NCBI GenBank assembly: GCA_902571955.1
Contig: CACGDZ010000007.1
Span: forward strand, 1 to 64,000
Reading direction: 5' to 3'
Origin: an uncultured Pelagibacteraceae bacterium
GTDB taxonomy: Bacteria > Pseudomonadota > Alphaproteobacteria > Pelagibacterales > Pelagibacteraceae
Length of the DNA: 64,000 nt
This document shows positions 8,994-18,594 of this stretch, piece after piece (positions within the stretch are counted from its first letter, which is position 1; each line of letters starts with the position of its first letter). Made by a program: the position numbers and the translations under genes. The notes beneath the pieces were generated by a model that did not search any database, was not told where the DNA came from, and saw only the letters and a list, made by a program, of their open reading frames with translations.

Positions 8994-9778
8994 TTTATAG
9001 ATTTTTTCTTGTTTTTTTAATTTTTATATCTCCAGTAAAAGCTATTGAATTCCAGGGTAAATTTCTACAAGGTTATTTTATATTAGGCAAAACTGATCCT
9101 AAAGCTAAAATTTTGATTGGAAAAAAAGAAGTAAAAGTATCAAAAGATGGTTTTTTTGTCTTTGGTATAGATCGAGACCAAAAATATGACCTAATATTTA
9201 CAAAAATTATTAATGGAAAAAAATCAGTTACTACAAAAAAAGTTTTAAAGAGAAAATATAAAATTCAAAGAATAGATGGTTTGGAAGAAAGTAAAGTCAC
9301 CCCACCTGAGTCTGTTTATAAAAGAATTAAAAAAGAAAATAACGAAATTGGAGAGGCAAGAGCTATAAATTCTGATCTGCAGTTTTTTAAAGAAAAATTT
9401 ATTATGCCAGTTGACGGGATAATAAGTGGTGTTTATGGTAGTCAGAGAATTTTAAATGGTAAACCAAGATGGCCTCACTATGGAATAGACATAGCTGCCA
9501 AACAAGGAACAATGATAAAATCATCAGGTTCAGGTATAGTTACTATGGCTGAAGATGATTTATATTATACTGGTGGAACTGTTATAATGGATCATGGTCA
9601 TGGGATATCCACAATATATTCTCATTTAGAAAATGTTTTAGTCTCAGTTGGTGATCTAATAAATCAAGGAGACGTAATCGGAACTGTAGGATCAACAGGA
9701 AGATCAACTGGACCTCACTTAGACTTTAGAGTTAACTGGTTTCAAACACGACTAGATCCAATGTCAGTAATAAAATAG
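8978..9778 (+). CDS. M23 family metallopeptidase (LysM-less murein hydrolase)
   Basis: A secreted peptidase of about 266 residues. The track starts at 8915 inside the SDR gene; the ATG at 8978 gives an N-terminal hydrophobic signal (FFLVFLIFISPVKA) and is preferred. A beta-rich N-terminal region precedes the C-terminal M23 fold. First-ligand motif HYGIDIA, then HGHG and GPHLDFRV are visible. The last motif reads H-L-D where most M23 enzymes have H-x-H. This variant occurs in a recognised proteobacterial subgroup, so activity is still likely. The predicted role is cutting peptidoglycan cross-bridges in the periplasm. Confidence 0.9.
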   Translation: MDSSIIYRFFLVFLIFISPVKAIEFQGKFLQGYFILGKTDPKAKILIGKKEVKVSKDGFFVFGIDRDQKYDLIFTKIINGKKSVTTKKVLKRKYKIQRIDGLEESKVTPPESVYKRIKKENNEIGEARAINSDLQFFKEKFIMPVDGIISGVYGSQRILNGKPRWPHYGIDIAAKQGTMIKSSGSGIVTMAEDDLYYTGGTVIMDHGHGISTIYSHLENVLVSVGDLINQGDVIGTVGSTGRSTGPHLDFRVNWFQTRLDPMSVIK

Positions 9779-9855
9779 CAAAAGATATATTTCATAAAGT
9801 CGTAAATTCAAAATTTCTATTAAGTAAAAAAAACAATTTTTATTATAAATTTAAG

Positions 9856-11502
9856 TTAATTTTTTATAACGAACCAAGTATTGTTTAACTTATCTAATTT
9901 TATATTAAATATATTTTTCTCAAAATTATTTTCAGTTAATAATTTTATTAATCTTTCTTTATCTAGGTATTTCATATGATGCAACTCACCCCATTCTGTA
10001 AAAAAAAATGGATTTAAAGTGTCATATTTCTCGCTCTCTTTGTATATTCTGTTTAAATTAAGTATTATCGTTATAGAAATTAAAATTATTAAATATTTTT
10101 TTATTTTTTTTAAATCAAAAAACTCTTGAAAATTAAAACTTAAAACTAAAAAAGATAAAATGAAAAAAGTCCAATAAGAGTATCCACCAGCTCTAAGCAA
10201 TGGAGTATTAAACATCCACAGAAAATAACTTAATAGTGTTAGAAATAAAAACAAAAAATCTTTTTGACTTAGTTTTCTAAACTTAAATTTTTTATTATTA
10301 AAGAAAAAAATAATGATTAAAAATATAAAAAAATTTATTAGTAAAGTTTTTATCAATGGTAAAATAAATCTTTCACTTTTCAAATGGTAAGATGCCCAAT
10401 TGAAATTTTTTACCCACTCTTCTTCAGTTAATGAATGTTTAGCATTATTTTTATAACCAAAATATGAGGTATTAAAGGATTTTAAACGTAAATTTAGCTG
10501 ATCCACTTTATCAATATAACTCCAAGACACTACATTTTTGCTTACACAAGTTTTTTTTAAAGGCATGAAAAAACAACCACTATTTAAAAAGCTTGTTAAA
10601 GAAGTAGCTAAAAAAGATAGAAATAAAATTAAAATTAGTTTTTTATTAATAACGTTTAAAAATTTATCTCTATTTAAAAATAGGATAAATAAAGTTGGAA
10701 TAATTAAAAGAGAATAAATTCTAAAAAAAAGAGCAAAAGAAGAATAAAAAACTATTTTATTAATAATTATTTTTTTATCTCCATTTTTTAAATAAAATTG
10801 AAAAATTAAAAACTGTGAAAAAAATAATAAAATTATCGCTTGATAATCATTTCCAAACTCTTGTATTCGATAAAATTTTAACAACAAAAAAGATACTATT
10901 AAAATTAAAATAACTTGTAGATTGCTTTGATTAGTTCGTTTTAAGTAATTATAAAAAGTTAAAATAGAAAATATAAAAAAAATAAAACTAGACAAATATA
11001 AATTTTTCTCAGCACCATTTAGAAAATTGAATGCTGAAGAAATATATGCCCAGCCATTAGTAAATGACAAACTTGGATCAAAATGAGCTATACCAAGTAT
11101 AATATTAAAGGTATTAATAAGTTCAATTTTTGGTAAGTGATAGTACAAGTCCTCATTACCTTTAATTACATATTTTAAAGGAATTAAAATAACGAAAATA
11201 ACAGTAAGTTTTAACAACCATAAAAAAAATTTTTTTTTGAGCTGATTTCTTAACTTAAGTAGAACCAAAAGTGAGAAGAAAAATGATAGATAAAAAAAAA
11301 GTGGTGTTATTGGAAAAATAATATTTATAATTTGAACAATTGGTAAAATTAAACAAAATCCAAATAAAGAAATTTCGTTTAAATTATATTTGATTTCATC
11401 TAGTTTAAAAAAAAGAGGGGAAATTAGTAAGCCAATTCCTAGTACATAAATACTAATGATTAACTCCGTAATAGGAGTAAAAAAAATTATTGTTTCTAAC
11501 AT
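9856..11502 (-). CDS. Polytopic membrane protein, GT-C glycosyltransferase-like
   Basis: 548 residues with at least twelve hydrophobic segments. An aspartate-containing periplasmic loop, GNEDLYYHLPKI, lies around residue 115 after the third or fourth helix. The D-x-x-x-[YH]-H-L-P pattern is typical of GT-C-fold transferases that use lipid-linked sugars, so a role in glycan or lipid glycosylation is plausible. Strongly AT-biased codons make the membrane segments rich in Phe, Ile and Leu. It lies just downstream of the FAD oxidase gene on the same strand, with no functional link visible. Confidence 0.6.
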   Translation of the reverse strand: MLETIIFFTPITELIISIYVLGIGLLISPLFFKLDEIKYNLNEISLFGFCLILPIVQIINIIFPITPLFFYLSFFFSLLVLLKLRNQLKKKFFLWLLKLTVIFVILIPLKYVIKGNEDLYYHLPKIELINTFNIILGIAHFDPSLSFTNGWAYISSAFNFLNGAEKNLYLSSFIFFIFSILTFYNYLKRTNQSNLQVILILIVSFLLLKFYRIQEFGNDYQAIILLFFSQFLIFQFYLKNGDKKIIINKIVFYSSFALFFRIYSLLIIPTLFILFLNRDKFLNVINKKLILILFLSFLATSLTSFLNSGCFFMPLKKTCVSKNVVSWSYIDKVDQLNLRLKSFNTSYFGYKNNAKHSLTEEEWVKNFNWASYHLKSERFILPLIKTLLINFFIFLIIIFFFNNKKFKFRKLSQKDFLFLFLTLLSYFLWMFNTPLLRAGGYSYWTFFILSFLVLSFNFQEFFDLKKIKKYLIILISITIILNLNRIYKESEKYDTLNPFFFTEWGELHHMKYLDKERLIKLLTENNFEKNIFNIKLDKLNNTWFVIKN

Positions 11503-11508
11503 TTATGT

Positions 11509-12813
11509 TTATATTTCTGATCTCGCTTTAAATCTTTCATACAATAATCTACCCTTAACCGCTAGATTCAAAATTGGATTTGGAGGTAACCAAGTGGGTA
11601 AATTTCTATTTTCAATAATCTTAATTTCTGAAGAGTTTATTTTACTTGCCTTTATTGCAATTTGTTCACCAAACAATACCCCAACACCTATACCTGATCC
11701 ATTGTAACAACCTGCTACAAAAATATTATCTTTAATTTTTTCAAATATTTGAGAACTATTTCTAGATCTTGACACAACGCCCGACCATGTAGATTGAATT
11801 AGTTCATCTGACAGATGTGGAAATCTTTTTTTAATTCCTTTTTTATGTATTAATGATCTTTTTTTTAATTCTGTTTCTGACATTTTAAAAGGATTATAAA
11901 TCTCAGCCGTATTTCTAATTAAAATTCTTTTGTCTTTTGTCATTCGGATTGTAGCTCCCATTGGTCTGATCGGTAAAACTCCCCATTCTTTTGGTTTTCC
12001 AATCAATTTAAATTCATCATCGCTTAAAGGTCTGGTAATACTAGCTGTTAATGTAATTGGAAAATTATAATTACTTTTTATACCTAGAGATTTTAAAAAA
12101 CCATTTGTAGCAAAAATAATTTTTTTTGTTTTGACAGTTGAAAACTCAAAATCACATACAACTATATCTTTAAAAGATGACCAATTTAACAAACTAGATT
12201 CTTCATAAAGTTTCACATTGTTTGGTAAAGTATCTATCATTGATCTTACTAATTTTCCTGGGTGAAGCAGAATTCCACCCTCTGTATATAATCCAGTCTT
12301 ATAAAATTTAGTCCCTAATCTTGAAGATAGTTCGTCTTCAAATAATAACTTGTGTTTAAAATCTAAATTTGAAAGAGTAGAAGAAAAATTTAATAAAATT
12401 TTTCTATCTTTATATTTTGATGATGCAAAATATTTGCCACATTCATTCCAATCACAATCAACTTGATATTCTTTAATAAATTTTTTAATTGCATTGATAC
12501 CTAAATCATAAATATCAGTTTTTTTTTTATAATTTTTTACTTCTTTATTAGAACTAAAACCGTCGTTAAGTGTAGTGTCAACTAAAAATCCAGAGTTCCG
12601 TCCACTAGCACCCTCCCCAGCCTTTTGAGCATCAACTATTATAATTTTTTCTTTAGGGTGTAATTGACCTAATTTTCGTGCGGCAGATAAACCTGTAAAA
12701 CCAGCGCCTACGACTAACCATTCACAATCGTGATTACCTTTAATTGATTGGATATTCGATCTAGGAATTAAATCATTAATCCAGCCACAACTATTATCGT
12801 TTATAATTTGCAT
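11509..12813 (-). CDS. FAD-dependent oxidoreductase, DadA/glycine oxidase family
   Basis: A 434-residue DAO-fold flavoenzyme. An N-terminal CGW(I)NDL segment precedes the dinucleotide motif VVGAGFTGLSAARKL near residue 34, then the flavin-linked GEGASGRNSGF. A C-terminal GCYNGSGIGVG closes the FAD site. The layout is that of gamma-glutamylputrescine oxidase and of TauY, the large subunit of taurine dehydrogenase. It lies about 40 bases downstream of xsc on the same strand, so deamination of taurine or another amine to an aldehyde is attractive. No TauX small subunit is in the window, so the substrate is unassigned. Confidence 0.82.
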   Translation of the reverse strand: MQIINDNSCGWINDLIPRSNIQSIKGNHDCEWLVVGAGFTGLSAARKLGQLHPKEKIIIVDAQKAGEGASGRNSGFLVDTTLNDGFSSNKEVKNYKKKTDIYDLGINAIKKFIKEYQVDCDWNECGKYFASSKYKDRKILLNFSSTLSNLDFKHKLLFEDELSSRLGTKFYKTGLYTEGGILLHPGKLVRSMIDTLPNNVKLYEESSLLNWSSFKDIVVCDFEFSTVKTKKIIFATNGFLKSLGIKSNYNFPITLTASITRPLSDDEFKLIGKPKEWGVLPIRPMGATIRMTKDKRILIRNTAEIYNPFKMSETELKKRSLIHKKGIKKRFPHLSDELIQSTWSGVVSRSRNSSQIFEKIKDNIFVAGCYNGSGIGVGVLFGEQIAIKASKINSSEIKIIENRNLPTWLPPNPILNLAVKGRLLYERFKARSEI

Positions 12814-12851
12814 TAAAAATAATACGATAATTGCTTATTCTTTAAAAGTCG

Positions 12852-14636
12852 CTATGAATTCAAAGAAGGTTGTTTTTTCATATCCTCTTTTTTAATACCC
12901 GCTACTCTTACTGGTTTTTTCATTGCATCTCTTCTAAAAGGTTCACCAAGTTCTTGATTTAGAATTACTTCTATAAAAGTTGTAATTCCTTTCTTTTGAT
13001 CCTCACAAGATTGTTTAATAGCATTTGTAGTTTCTTCCATTGTTCTAACTGTTATACCTTTTAAACCACAAGCTTCAGCAACTTTAGCATAACTTAATTC
13101 TGGATCTAACTCTGTGCCAACGAAGTTATTATCAAACCACAATGTTGTATTTCTTTTTTCTGCACCCCATTGATAATTTCTGAAAATAACCATCGTTATC
13201 GCGGGCCACTCTTCTCTTGCGCATGAGCTCATTTCATTCATGCTTATTCCAAAAGCACCATCCCCTGCAAATCCAATAACTGGAGTATCTGGACAACCAA
13301 TTTTAGCTCCCAATATTGATGGGAAACCATAACCGCAAGGACCAAATAAACCCGGTGCTAAATATTTTCTTGGTTTTTCGAATGTTGGGTAAGCATTACC
13401 TATTGCACAGTTGTTACCAATATCGCTTGATATAATTACGTCATCAGGCATTCCTGCTTGAATTGCTCTCCAAGCTTGTCTTGGTGACATTCTATCTGCA
13501 TCTCTTTCTCTAGCTTCTTTGTTCCAAACCGTTCCTTCATCGTCATCTTCATGATCTAAACTTGAAAGTTTTTGTAACCATGCTGATTTTGTTTGGTGAA
13601 TTAAATCTCTTCTTTTTTGCCTATCTGTATCGCCAGCATTCGATGCTAATTTTTCTAAGATTTGTTCAGCTACTAATTTTGAATCACCACTTATTCCAAC
13701 AGTAACTTTTTTAGTCAAACCTATTCTATCAGGATTAATATCTACTTGAATAATATTCGCATTCTTTGGCCAATAATCAATTCCATAACCAGGTAAAGTA
13801 GAGAATGGATTTAATCGTGTTCCTAAAGCTAACACTACGTCAGCTTTTGAAATTAATTCCATTGCAGCTTTTGATCCATTGTATCCTAAGGGACCAACAG
13901 CTAAAGGATGGCTTCCTGGGAAGCTATCATTGTGTTGGTAACCTGAACAAACAGGTGAGTCTAATTTTTCTGCAAGTTTTTTTGTAGCTTCAATAGCTCC
14001 TCCAATAACAACACCTGCTCCAGATAATATAACTGGAAATTTTGCTTTAGATAACAAGTCAGCTGCTTTAGCTACAGCATCATTTCCCCCTCCTTGTCTC
14101 TCAAGTCTTACAATCGGAGGAAGATCGATATCAATTACTTGGCACCAATAATCTCTGGGAACATTTATTTGTGCTGGTGCAGACCCCCTTATAGCTTTTT
14201 CTATAACTCTATTAAGAACTTCGGCCATCCTTGATGGATCTCTTACTTCTTCTTGATAGCAAACCATGTCTTTAAATAAGTTCATTTGTTCTACCTCTTG
14301 AAATCCACCTTGTCCCATAGTTTTGTTCGCCGCTTGGGGTGTAACTAATAAAAGAGGAGTGTGATTCCAATAAGCAGTTTTAATTGGTGTAACTAAACCT
14401 GTAATACCAGGTCCGTTCTGAGCAATAACCATTGACATTTTACCAGTAGCTCTTGTGTAACCATCAGCAATTAAACCACCATTTGTTTCGTGAGCCACAT
14501 CCCAGAAAGTAATGCCTGCATCTGGAAAAATATCTGATATTGGCATAAAAGCTGATCCGATTATTCCAAAAGCATGTTCTATACCGTGCATTTGTAAAAC
14601 TTTTACAAAAGCTTCCTCTGTTGTCATTTTTGTCAT
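12852..14636 (-). CDS. xsc: Sulfoacetaldehyde acetyltransferase
   Basis: A thiamine-diphosphate enzyme of 594 residues that converts sulfoacetaldehyde and phosphate to acetyl phosphate and sulfite. The N-terminus (MTTEEAFVKVLQMHGIEHAF, then GSAFMPISDIFP) and the NKTMGQGGFQEVEQM block are near-identical to what I recall of Xsc and distinguish it from acetolactate synthases. The ThDP-binding GDGAFGISMNE is near residue 460. It is divergent from suyAB across a 112-base region with inverted repeats, and both routes release sulfite. No pta gene is in the window to use the acetyl phosphate. Confidence 0.96.
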   Translation of the reverse strand: MTKMTTEEAFVKVLQMHGIEHAFGIIGSAFMPISDIFPDAGITFWDVAHETNGGLIADGYTRATGKMSMVIAQNGPGITGLVTPIKTAYWNHTPLLLVTPQAANKTMGQGGFQEVEQMNLFKDMVCYQEEVRDPSRMAEVLNRVIEKAIRGSAPAQINVPRDYWCQVIDIDLPPIVRLERQGGGNDAVAKAADLLSKAKFPVILSGAGVVIGGAIEATKKLAEKLDSPVCSGYQHNDSFPGSHPLAVGPLGYNGSKAAMELISKADVVLALGTRLNPFSTLPGYGIDYWPKNANIIQVDINPDRIGLTKKVTVGISGDSKLVAEQILEKLASNAGDTDRQKRRDLIHQTKSAWLQKLSSLDHEDDDEGTVWNKEARERDADRMSPRQAWRAIQAGMPDDVIISSDIGNNCAIGNAYPTFEKPRKYLAPGLFGPCGYGFPSILGAKIGCPDTPVIGFAGDGAFGISMNEMSSCAREEWPAITMVIFRNYQWGAEKRNTTLWFDNNFVGTELDPELSYAKVAEACGLKGITVRTMEETTNAIKQSCEDQKKGITTFIEVILNQELGEPFRRDAMKKPVRVAGIKKEDMKKQPSLNS

Positions 14637-14670
14637 AAACCTAGAACCTCTCTAAATTGTATTTTAATCT

Positions 14671-14739
14671 ATTTGTAAAATTCGTTTGTTAATTTGTGCG
14701 ATTAATATATAAGATTTTACAAATTTCAAACAAACAATT
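14671..14739. promoter_or_regulatory. Interleaved inverted repeats in the xsc/suyA divergent promoter region
   Basis: A perfect 11-bp dyad, atttgtaaaat at 14671-14681 and attttacaaat at 14714-14724, is interleaved with a second near-dyad, aattcgtttgtt at 14679-14690 and aacaaacaatt at 14729-14739. They occupy the short region from which both sulfite-releasing pathways must be transcribed. A shared operator is the simplest reading; no regulator gene lies next to it. Confidence 0.4.
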
Positions 14740-14748
14740 CGACACGAT

Positions 14749-15033
14749 ATGGGAACAGATATAATTATACATGATAAAAAGGACAACGTTGGCGTAGTTG
14801 TTATTGAAAAAATCGCTCCCAAACAGGAGTGTGCTTGCTGGATAATGGAAGATGACAGTTCAATAAATATTCAATCCGTAGATGAAATACCTTTGGGTCA
14901 TAAAATTGCTATGATCGACCTAAATGAAGGTGATACTATTTTAAAGTATGGACACGATATTGGTAAAGTTGTTAAATCAATCAAAAAAGGTGAACACGTA
15001 CATGTTCACAATGTAAAAACAAAGAAATGGTAA
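14749..15033 (+). CDS. suyA: Sulfolactate sulfo-lyase subunit alpha
   Basis: A 94-residue SAF-domain protein, the size of SuyA and of the N-terminal part of altronate dehydratase (UxaA). Features include the [11 protein letters not shown] start, the [14 protein letters not shown] segment and the [10 protein letters not shown] end typical of this subunit. Five bases before suyB, it forms the two-subunit lyase that splits 3-sulfolactate to pyruvate and sulfite. The large-subunit context decides SuyA over other UxaA-like proteins. Confidence 0.92.
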   Translation: MGTDIIIHDKKDNVGVVVIEKIAPKQECACWIMEDDSSINIQSVDEIPLGHKIAMIDLNEGDTILKYGHDIGKVVKSIKKGEHVHVHNVKTKKW

Positions 15034-15037
15034 CAAT

Positions 15038-16204
15038 ATGGAAATTCCAAAGAGCTTTTTAGGTTATAAAAGAGAAAACGGTAGAGCCGGAACAAGAAAT
15101 CATGTAATTATTTTGCCAGTTGATGACATTTCAAACGCATGTGCAGAGGCAGTTGCAAATAATATTAAAGGCACAATCGCTCTACCTCATTCTTACGGAA
15201 GACTTCAGTTTGGTGCAGATTTAGAGCTTCATTTTAGAACTATGATTGGAACCGGATGTAATCCGAACGTTGCAGCAGTAATTGTCATAGGTATTGAACC
15301 GAAATGGACAAAAAAAATTGTAGATGGAATTGCAAAAACTGGAAAACCAGTTGAAGGATTTCATATTGAGCGTACAGGAGATATTGGCACAACTATGAAA
15401 GCATCCAAAAAAGCACAAGAATTTGTGATGTGGGCCTCAGAAAAACAAAGAGAAGAATGTCCTTTAAGTGATTTGTGGATTTCAGTTAAATGTGGAGAGT
15501 CTGATACAACTTCAGGACTAGCTGCAAACCCAACTGTTGGAAACTTAATGGATAAACTTGAACCATTAGGAGTTCACTTGTGTTTTGGTGAAACATCTGA
15601 ATTAACTGGTGCAGAACAAGTTTGTGCAACTAGAGGAGCTACAAAAGAAGCTTCTGAAAAATTTATGAAAACCTGGAGCTCTTATAATGATTTTATTTTA
15701 AAAGAAGCCACAGATGATCTTTCTGAAAGTCAACCAACAGCTGGAAATATAGCTGGAGGGCTTACAACAATTGAAGAAAAAGCTTTTGGTAATTTTCAAA
15801 AAATTGGAAATTGTAAATTTATTGATGTTCTTGAACCAGCTGAAGAACCAACTAAAGGAAAAGGTTTATATTTTATGGACACATCATCTGCTGCTGCAGA
15901 ATGTGTAACACTTCAAGCTGCTGCAGGTTTTAATATTCATCTATTTCCAACTGGACAGGGTAATATCGTGGGAAATCCAATTGAACCTGTTGTTAAATTA
16001 ACCGCTAATCCATTAACTGTAAAAGGTATGGGAGAACATATTGATTGTGATGTTTCAAAAATTCTTTCAAGAGAAATGAATTTATCTGAGGCTGGTGATG
16101 AATTGATTAAAACCACATTAAGAGTAGCTAATGGTAGATTAACTTGTGCTGAAGCTTTAGGTCATAAGGAATTTGTTATGACCAAACTATACAGAAGCGC
16201 TTAA
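15038..16204 (+). CDS. suyB: Sulfolactate sulfo-lyase subunit beta
   Basis: The large subunit, 388 residues, of the UxaA/altronate dehydratase C-terminal family. The start [20 protein letters not shown] and the cysteine-bearing segments [11 protein letters not shown] and HLCFGETSE match SuyB as I recall it. The cysteines would hold the iron centre. The lyase acts on (R)-sulfolactate in the cytoplasm. The putative exporter gene follows after 16 bases, consistent with the need to remove sulfite or sulfate. Confidence 0.93.
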   Translation: MEIPKSFLGYKRENGRAGTRNHVIILPVDDISNACAEAVANNIKGTIALPHSYGRLQFGADLELHFRTMIGTGCNPNVAAVIVIGIEPKWTKKIVDGIAKTGKPVEGFHIERTGDIGTTMKASKKAQEFVMWASEKQREECPLSDLWISVKCGESDTTSGLAANPTVGNLMDKLEPLGVHLCFGETSELTGAEQVCATRGATKEASEKFMKTWSSYNDFILKEATDDLSESQPTAGNIAGGLTTIEEKAFGNFQKIGNCKFIDVLEPAEEPTKGKGLYFMDTSSAAAECVTLQAAAGFNIHLFPTGQGNIVGNPIEPVVKLTANPLTVKGMGEHIDCDVSKILSREMNLSEAGDELIKTTLRVANGRLTCAEALGHKEFVMTKLYRSA

Positions 16205-16220
16205 TAAACTTCAAACTTGC

Positions 16221-17288
16221 ATGAAATTTAAAAGATACCTGGTAGTTTTACCAGGTATTATATTGGCTTTCATTCTTTACACAATATCTCAAGGTTTTAA
16301 TAATATTCTTGGAATTGAATTGTTGGGTTATGAAAAAAGTCCAATATCTTCAGCAATGATTGCTATTTTATTGGGAATGTTTTTTGGAAACGTTTTTCAG
16401 ATTAGAGAAATTTTTTTAAAAGGATTAAATTTTACACAAAAATATATTTTAAAAATTGGTATTATTTGTTTGGGCATTCAAATGAAACCATTTGAATTTT
16501 TAGAATTCGGGAAAATAGCAATTCCATTAATTATAATCTGCATAGTTAGTGTATTAATTGTAATCAAACTTCTCATAAATAAATTCAAAATTCCGACAAG
16601 GATGGCTTACTTAATTTCAATAGGCAGTACCGTCTGCGGGACTACTGCAATAATGGCTACTGCTCCGGTTATTGGTGCGAAGAAAAATGAAGTGTCATAT
16701 GCAATTGCAAATATTACGTTATTTGGGATGCTCTCAATGTTAATATACCCTTATTTTGCTAACTTTTATTTTGACGGTGAATCTTTATTAATTGGATTAT
16801 TTTTGGGGACCTCTATTCATGAAACATCTCAAGTTGCAGCTGCAGGATTGATTTATGACCAGCAATATAATAGTCCTGAAACTTTAAATATAGCAACAGT
16901 CACGAAATTAATTAGGAATACATTTCTGGTTATCATGATTCCTTTATTTGCATTTCTTTACAATCGAGGAAAAACCTCAGAAAAGAAATACTCATTAATA
17001 GATATTTTTCCTTACTTTGTATTAGGATTTGTAACAATGATAATAATTAGAAATTTGGGTGATTTAATGTACTCAAATAATTACAAATGGCTGGTTACAA
17101 TTGAAGGCATTAAATTGTCTTCAAAAATATTTTTAACTATGGCTATGGCAGCGATTGGTCTTTCAACCAATTTAAAAGAAATTAAAAATATGGGTTACAA
17201 ACCTTTTGTTGTTGGTTTTATAGGTATGGCAACTGTTGGTATAGTTTGTATTTTAACGATAGAATTATATTTAATTTATTTTAGTTAA
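16221..17288 (+). CDS. YeiH-family (PF03601) putative sulfate/sulfite exporter
   Basis: 355 residues with about ten hydrophobic helices. Family signatures include ISSAMIAILLGMFFGN, the KIGIICLGIQ segment, STVCGTTAIMATAPVIGA, and GTSIHETSQVAAAG. Members of UPF0324 (COG2855) are named TauZ, SuyZ or CuyZ in sulfonate degraders and proposed to export sulfite or sulfate; transport is not proven for most. It is directly behind suyB. Its stop overlaps that of the convergent tauE. Confidence 0.88.
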   Translation: MKFKRYLVVLPGIILAFILYTISQGFNNILGIELLGYEKSPISSAMIAILLGMFFGNVFQIREIFLKGLNFTQKYILKIGIICLGIQMKPFEFLEFGKIAIPLIIICIVSVLIVIKLLINKFKIPTRMAYLISIGSTVCGTTAIMATAPVIGAKKNEVSYAIANITLFGMLSMLIYPYFANFYFDGESLLIGLFLGTSIHETSQVAAAGLIYDQQYNSPETLNIATVTKLIRNTFLVIMIPLFAFLYNRGKTSEKKYSLIDIFPYFVLGFVTMIIIRNLGDLMYSNNYKWLVTIEGIKLSSKIFLTMAMAAIGLSTNLKEIKNMGYKPFVVGFIGMATVGIVCILTIELYLIYFS

Positions 17289-18364
17289 GATTTAACTTCT
17301 AATTTTTTTCTAAAATTTGAAATAAATCTTCTTATTAATGCTGCTCCAACTCCTAAAATTATTGCAAACATAATAGTAAATAGTCCATAAAAGAAAGGCA
17401 TCTCATCTGAAAAATCAATTATAAATTGAGAAAAGAAGTTTAAATCTGAACTAGTTACTTTAGCTGCACCATTTATAATTTGATTTACAAAAAATGTATC
17501 ATACGCAATTGCTATGCCTACAATTAACAATAATATTGCTAATAATGCTCTTAAGCCTGAACTATCAATTCTTTCTCCTAATTTTTGTCCAACTTGAACT
17601 CCAATAATTGAACCAACAACCAACATAAGTACTAGAAATAAATCTATAGATCCGTAATTAAATGAGTGAAGAAAAGTAACAATCACACTTACAAAAATAG
17701 TTACAAATAAAGATGTTCCTGGAACTAGTTTAGTAGGCATTTTAATAATATAAATCATTGCAGGAACTAAAATAAATGCTCCTCCAATTCCCATAATGGC
17801 TGCAATAAATCCAACTATTAATCCGATTATTATTGGGGTAAAAATACTTTCGTATAATTTGGATTTCGGAAATCTCATTCTTAAAGGAAGACCATGTATC
17901 CAATAATGAACATGTAATTTTTTTTTAACTACAACGTTTCTTTTTGCTTTATCTATTTCACCTAAACTTTCAACAAGCATTAACGTTCCAATTATTGCTA
18001 ATATGTACATGTAAGCCAGAGAGATAACTGTATCAATTTTTCCAATACCTTTAAAATAAGTAAAAGTATAAATTCCTAAAGAAGTTCCAACTACACCTCC
18101 AATCACGATCATTGAACCCATTTTATAATCTAAAGTATTTTTTAAATAATGGGTGGTAGATCCAGAAACTGAGGTAGCTAAAATATTATTTGCTTCGTTA
18201 GCAACTGCGTATGCAGGAGGTATTCCTAAAAAAATTAGAAAAGGTGTCATCAAAAACCCGCCACCAACACCAAATAAACCTGAAAGTACTCCAACAATTG
18301 CACTTAATAAAAGTATCTCGATAGGGTTAACAAAAACTTGAGCTATCGGTAAAAATACTTCCAT
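17285..18364 (-). CDS. tauE: TauE/SafE family sulfite exporter
   Basis: 359 residues of the DUF81/PF01925 family. Two repeats start with GVLSGLFGVGGGFLMTPFL and GFIAAIMGIGGAFILVPAM. TauE of Cupriavidus is a sulfite exporter in C2-sulfonate metabolism. Here it closes the minus-strand aprM-aprB-aprA-orf116-orf44 series, so the expected substrate is sulfite or sulfate. A long loop (about 160-190) separates the halves. It is convergent with, and overlaps by stop codons, the YeiH-type exporter. Confidence 0.9.
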   Translation of the reverse strand: MEVFLPIAQVFVNPIEILLLSAIVGVLSGLFGVGGGFLMTPFLIFLGIPPAYAVANEANNILATSVSGSTTHYLKNTLDYKMGSMIVIGGVVGTSLGIYTFTYFKGIGKIDTVISLAYMYILAIIGTLMLVESLGEIDKAKRNVVVKKKLHVHYWIHGLPLRMRFPKSKLYESIFTPIIIGLIVGFIAAIMGIGGAFILVPAMIYIIKMPTKLVPGTSLFVTIFVSVIVTFLHSFNYGSIDLFLVLMLVVGSIIGVQVGQKLGERIDSSGLRALLAILLLIVGIAIAYDTFFVNQIINGAAKVTSSDLNFFSQFIIDFSDEMPFFYGLFTIMFAIILGVGAALIRRFISNFRKKLEVKS

Positions 18365-18392
18365 AAAAATTTAAAAGTTATTAAAAAACAAC

Positions 18393-18527
18393 TTAGTTAA
18401 ATGTAATAAAAGTTCCAACTAAAATCACTCCCCAGTAAGCTGTTAAGCTTGCTATAATTCCTGCTTTAATAAACGTGGTTTTAAAATTTGAGAGTTTGTT
18501 TATAATTTTTACGTTAGAAAGTAACAT
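18393..18527 (-). CDS. Small membrane protein (44 aa) in apr-tauE operon
   Basis: The track runs this ORF from a TTG at 18614 inside the previous gene. The ATG at 18527 gives 44 residues with one clear hydrophobic helix (AGIIASLTAYWGVILVGTF) and a basic N-terminus. It lies 28 bases before tauE on the same strand, so it is probably in the apr-tauE transcript. No family was recognised. It could be an accessory of the exporter or of AprM. Confidence 0.55.
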   Translation of the reverse strand: MLLSNVKIINKLSNFKTTFIKAGIIASLTAYWGVILVGTFITFN

Positions 18528-18594
18528 TAAATCCGTCAATACACCCCCAACGAAATTTGTCAAACAATTATTTAAAAACTTGATAATCTTTTTT

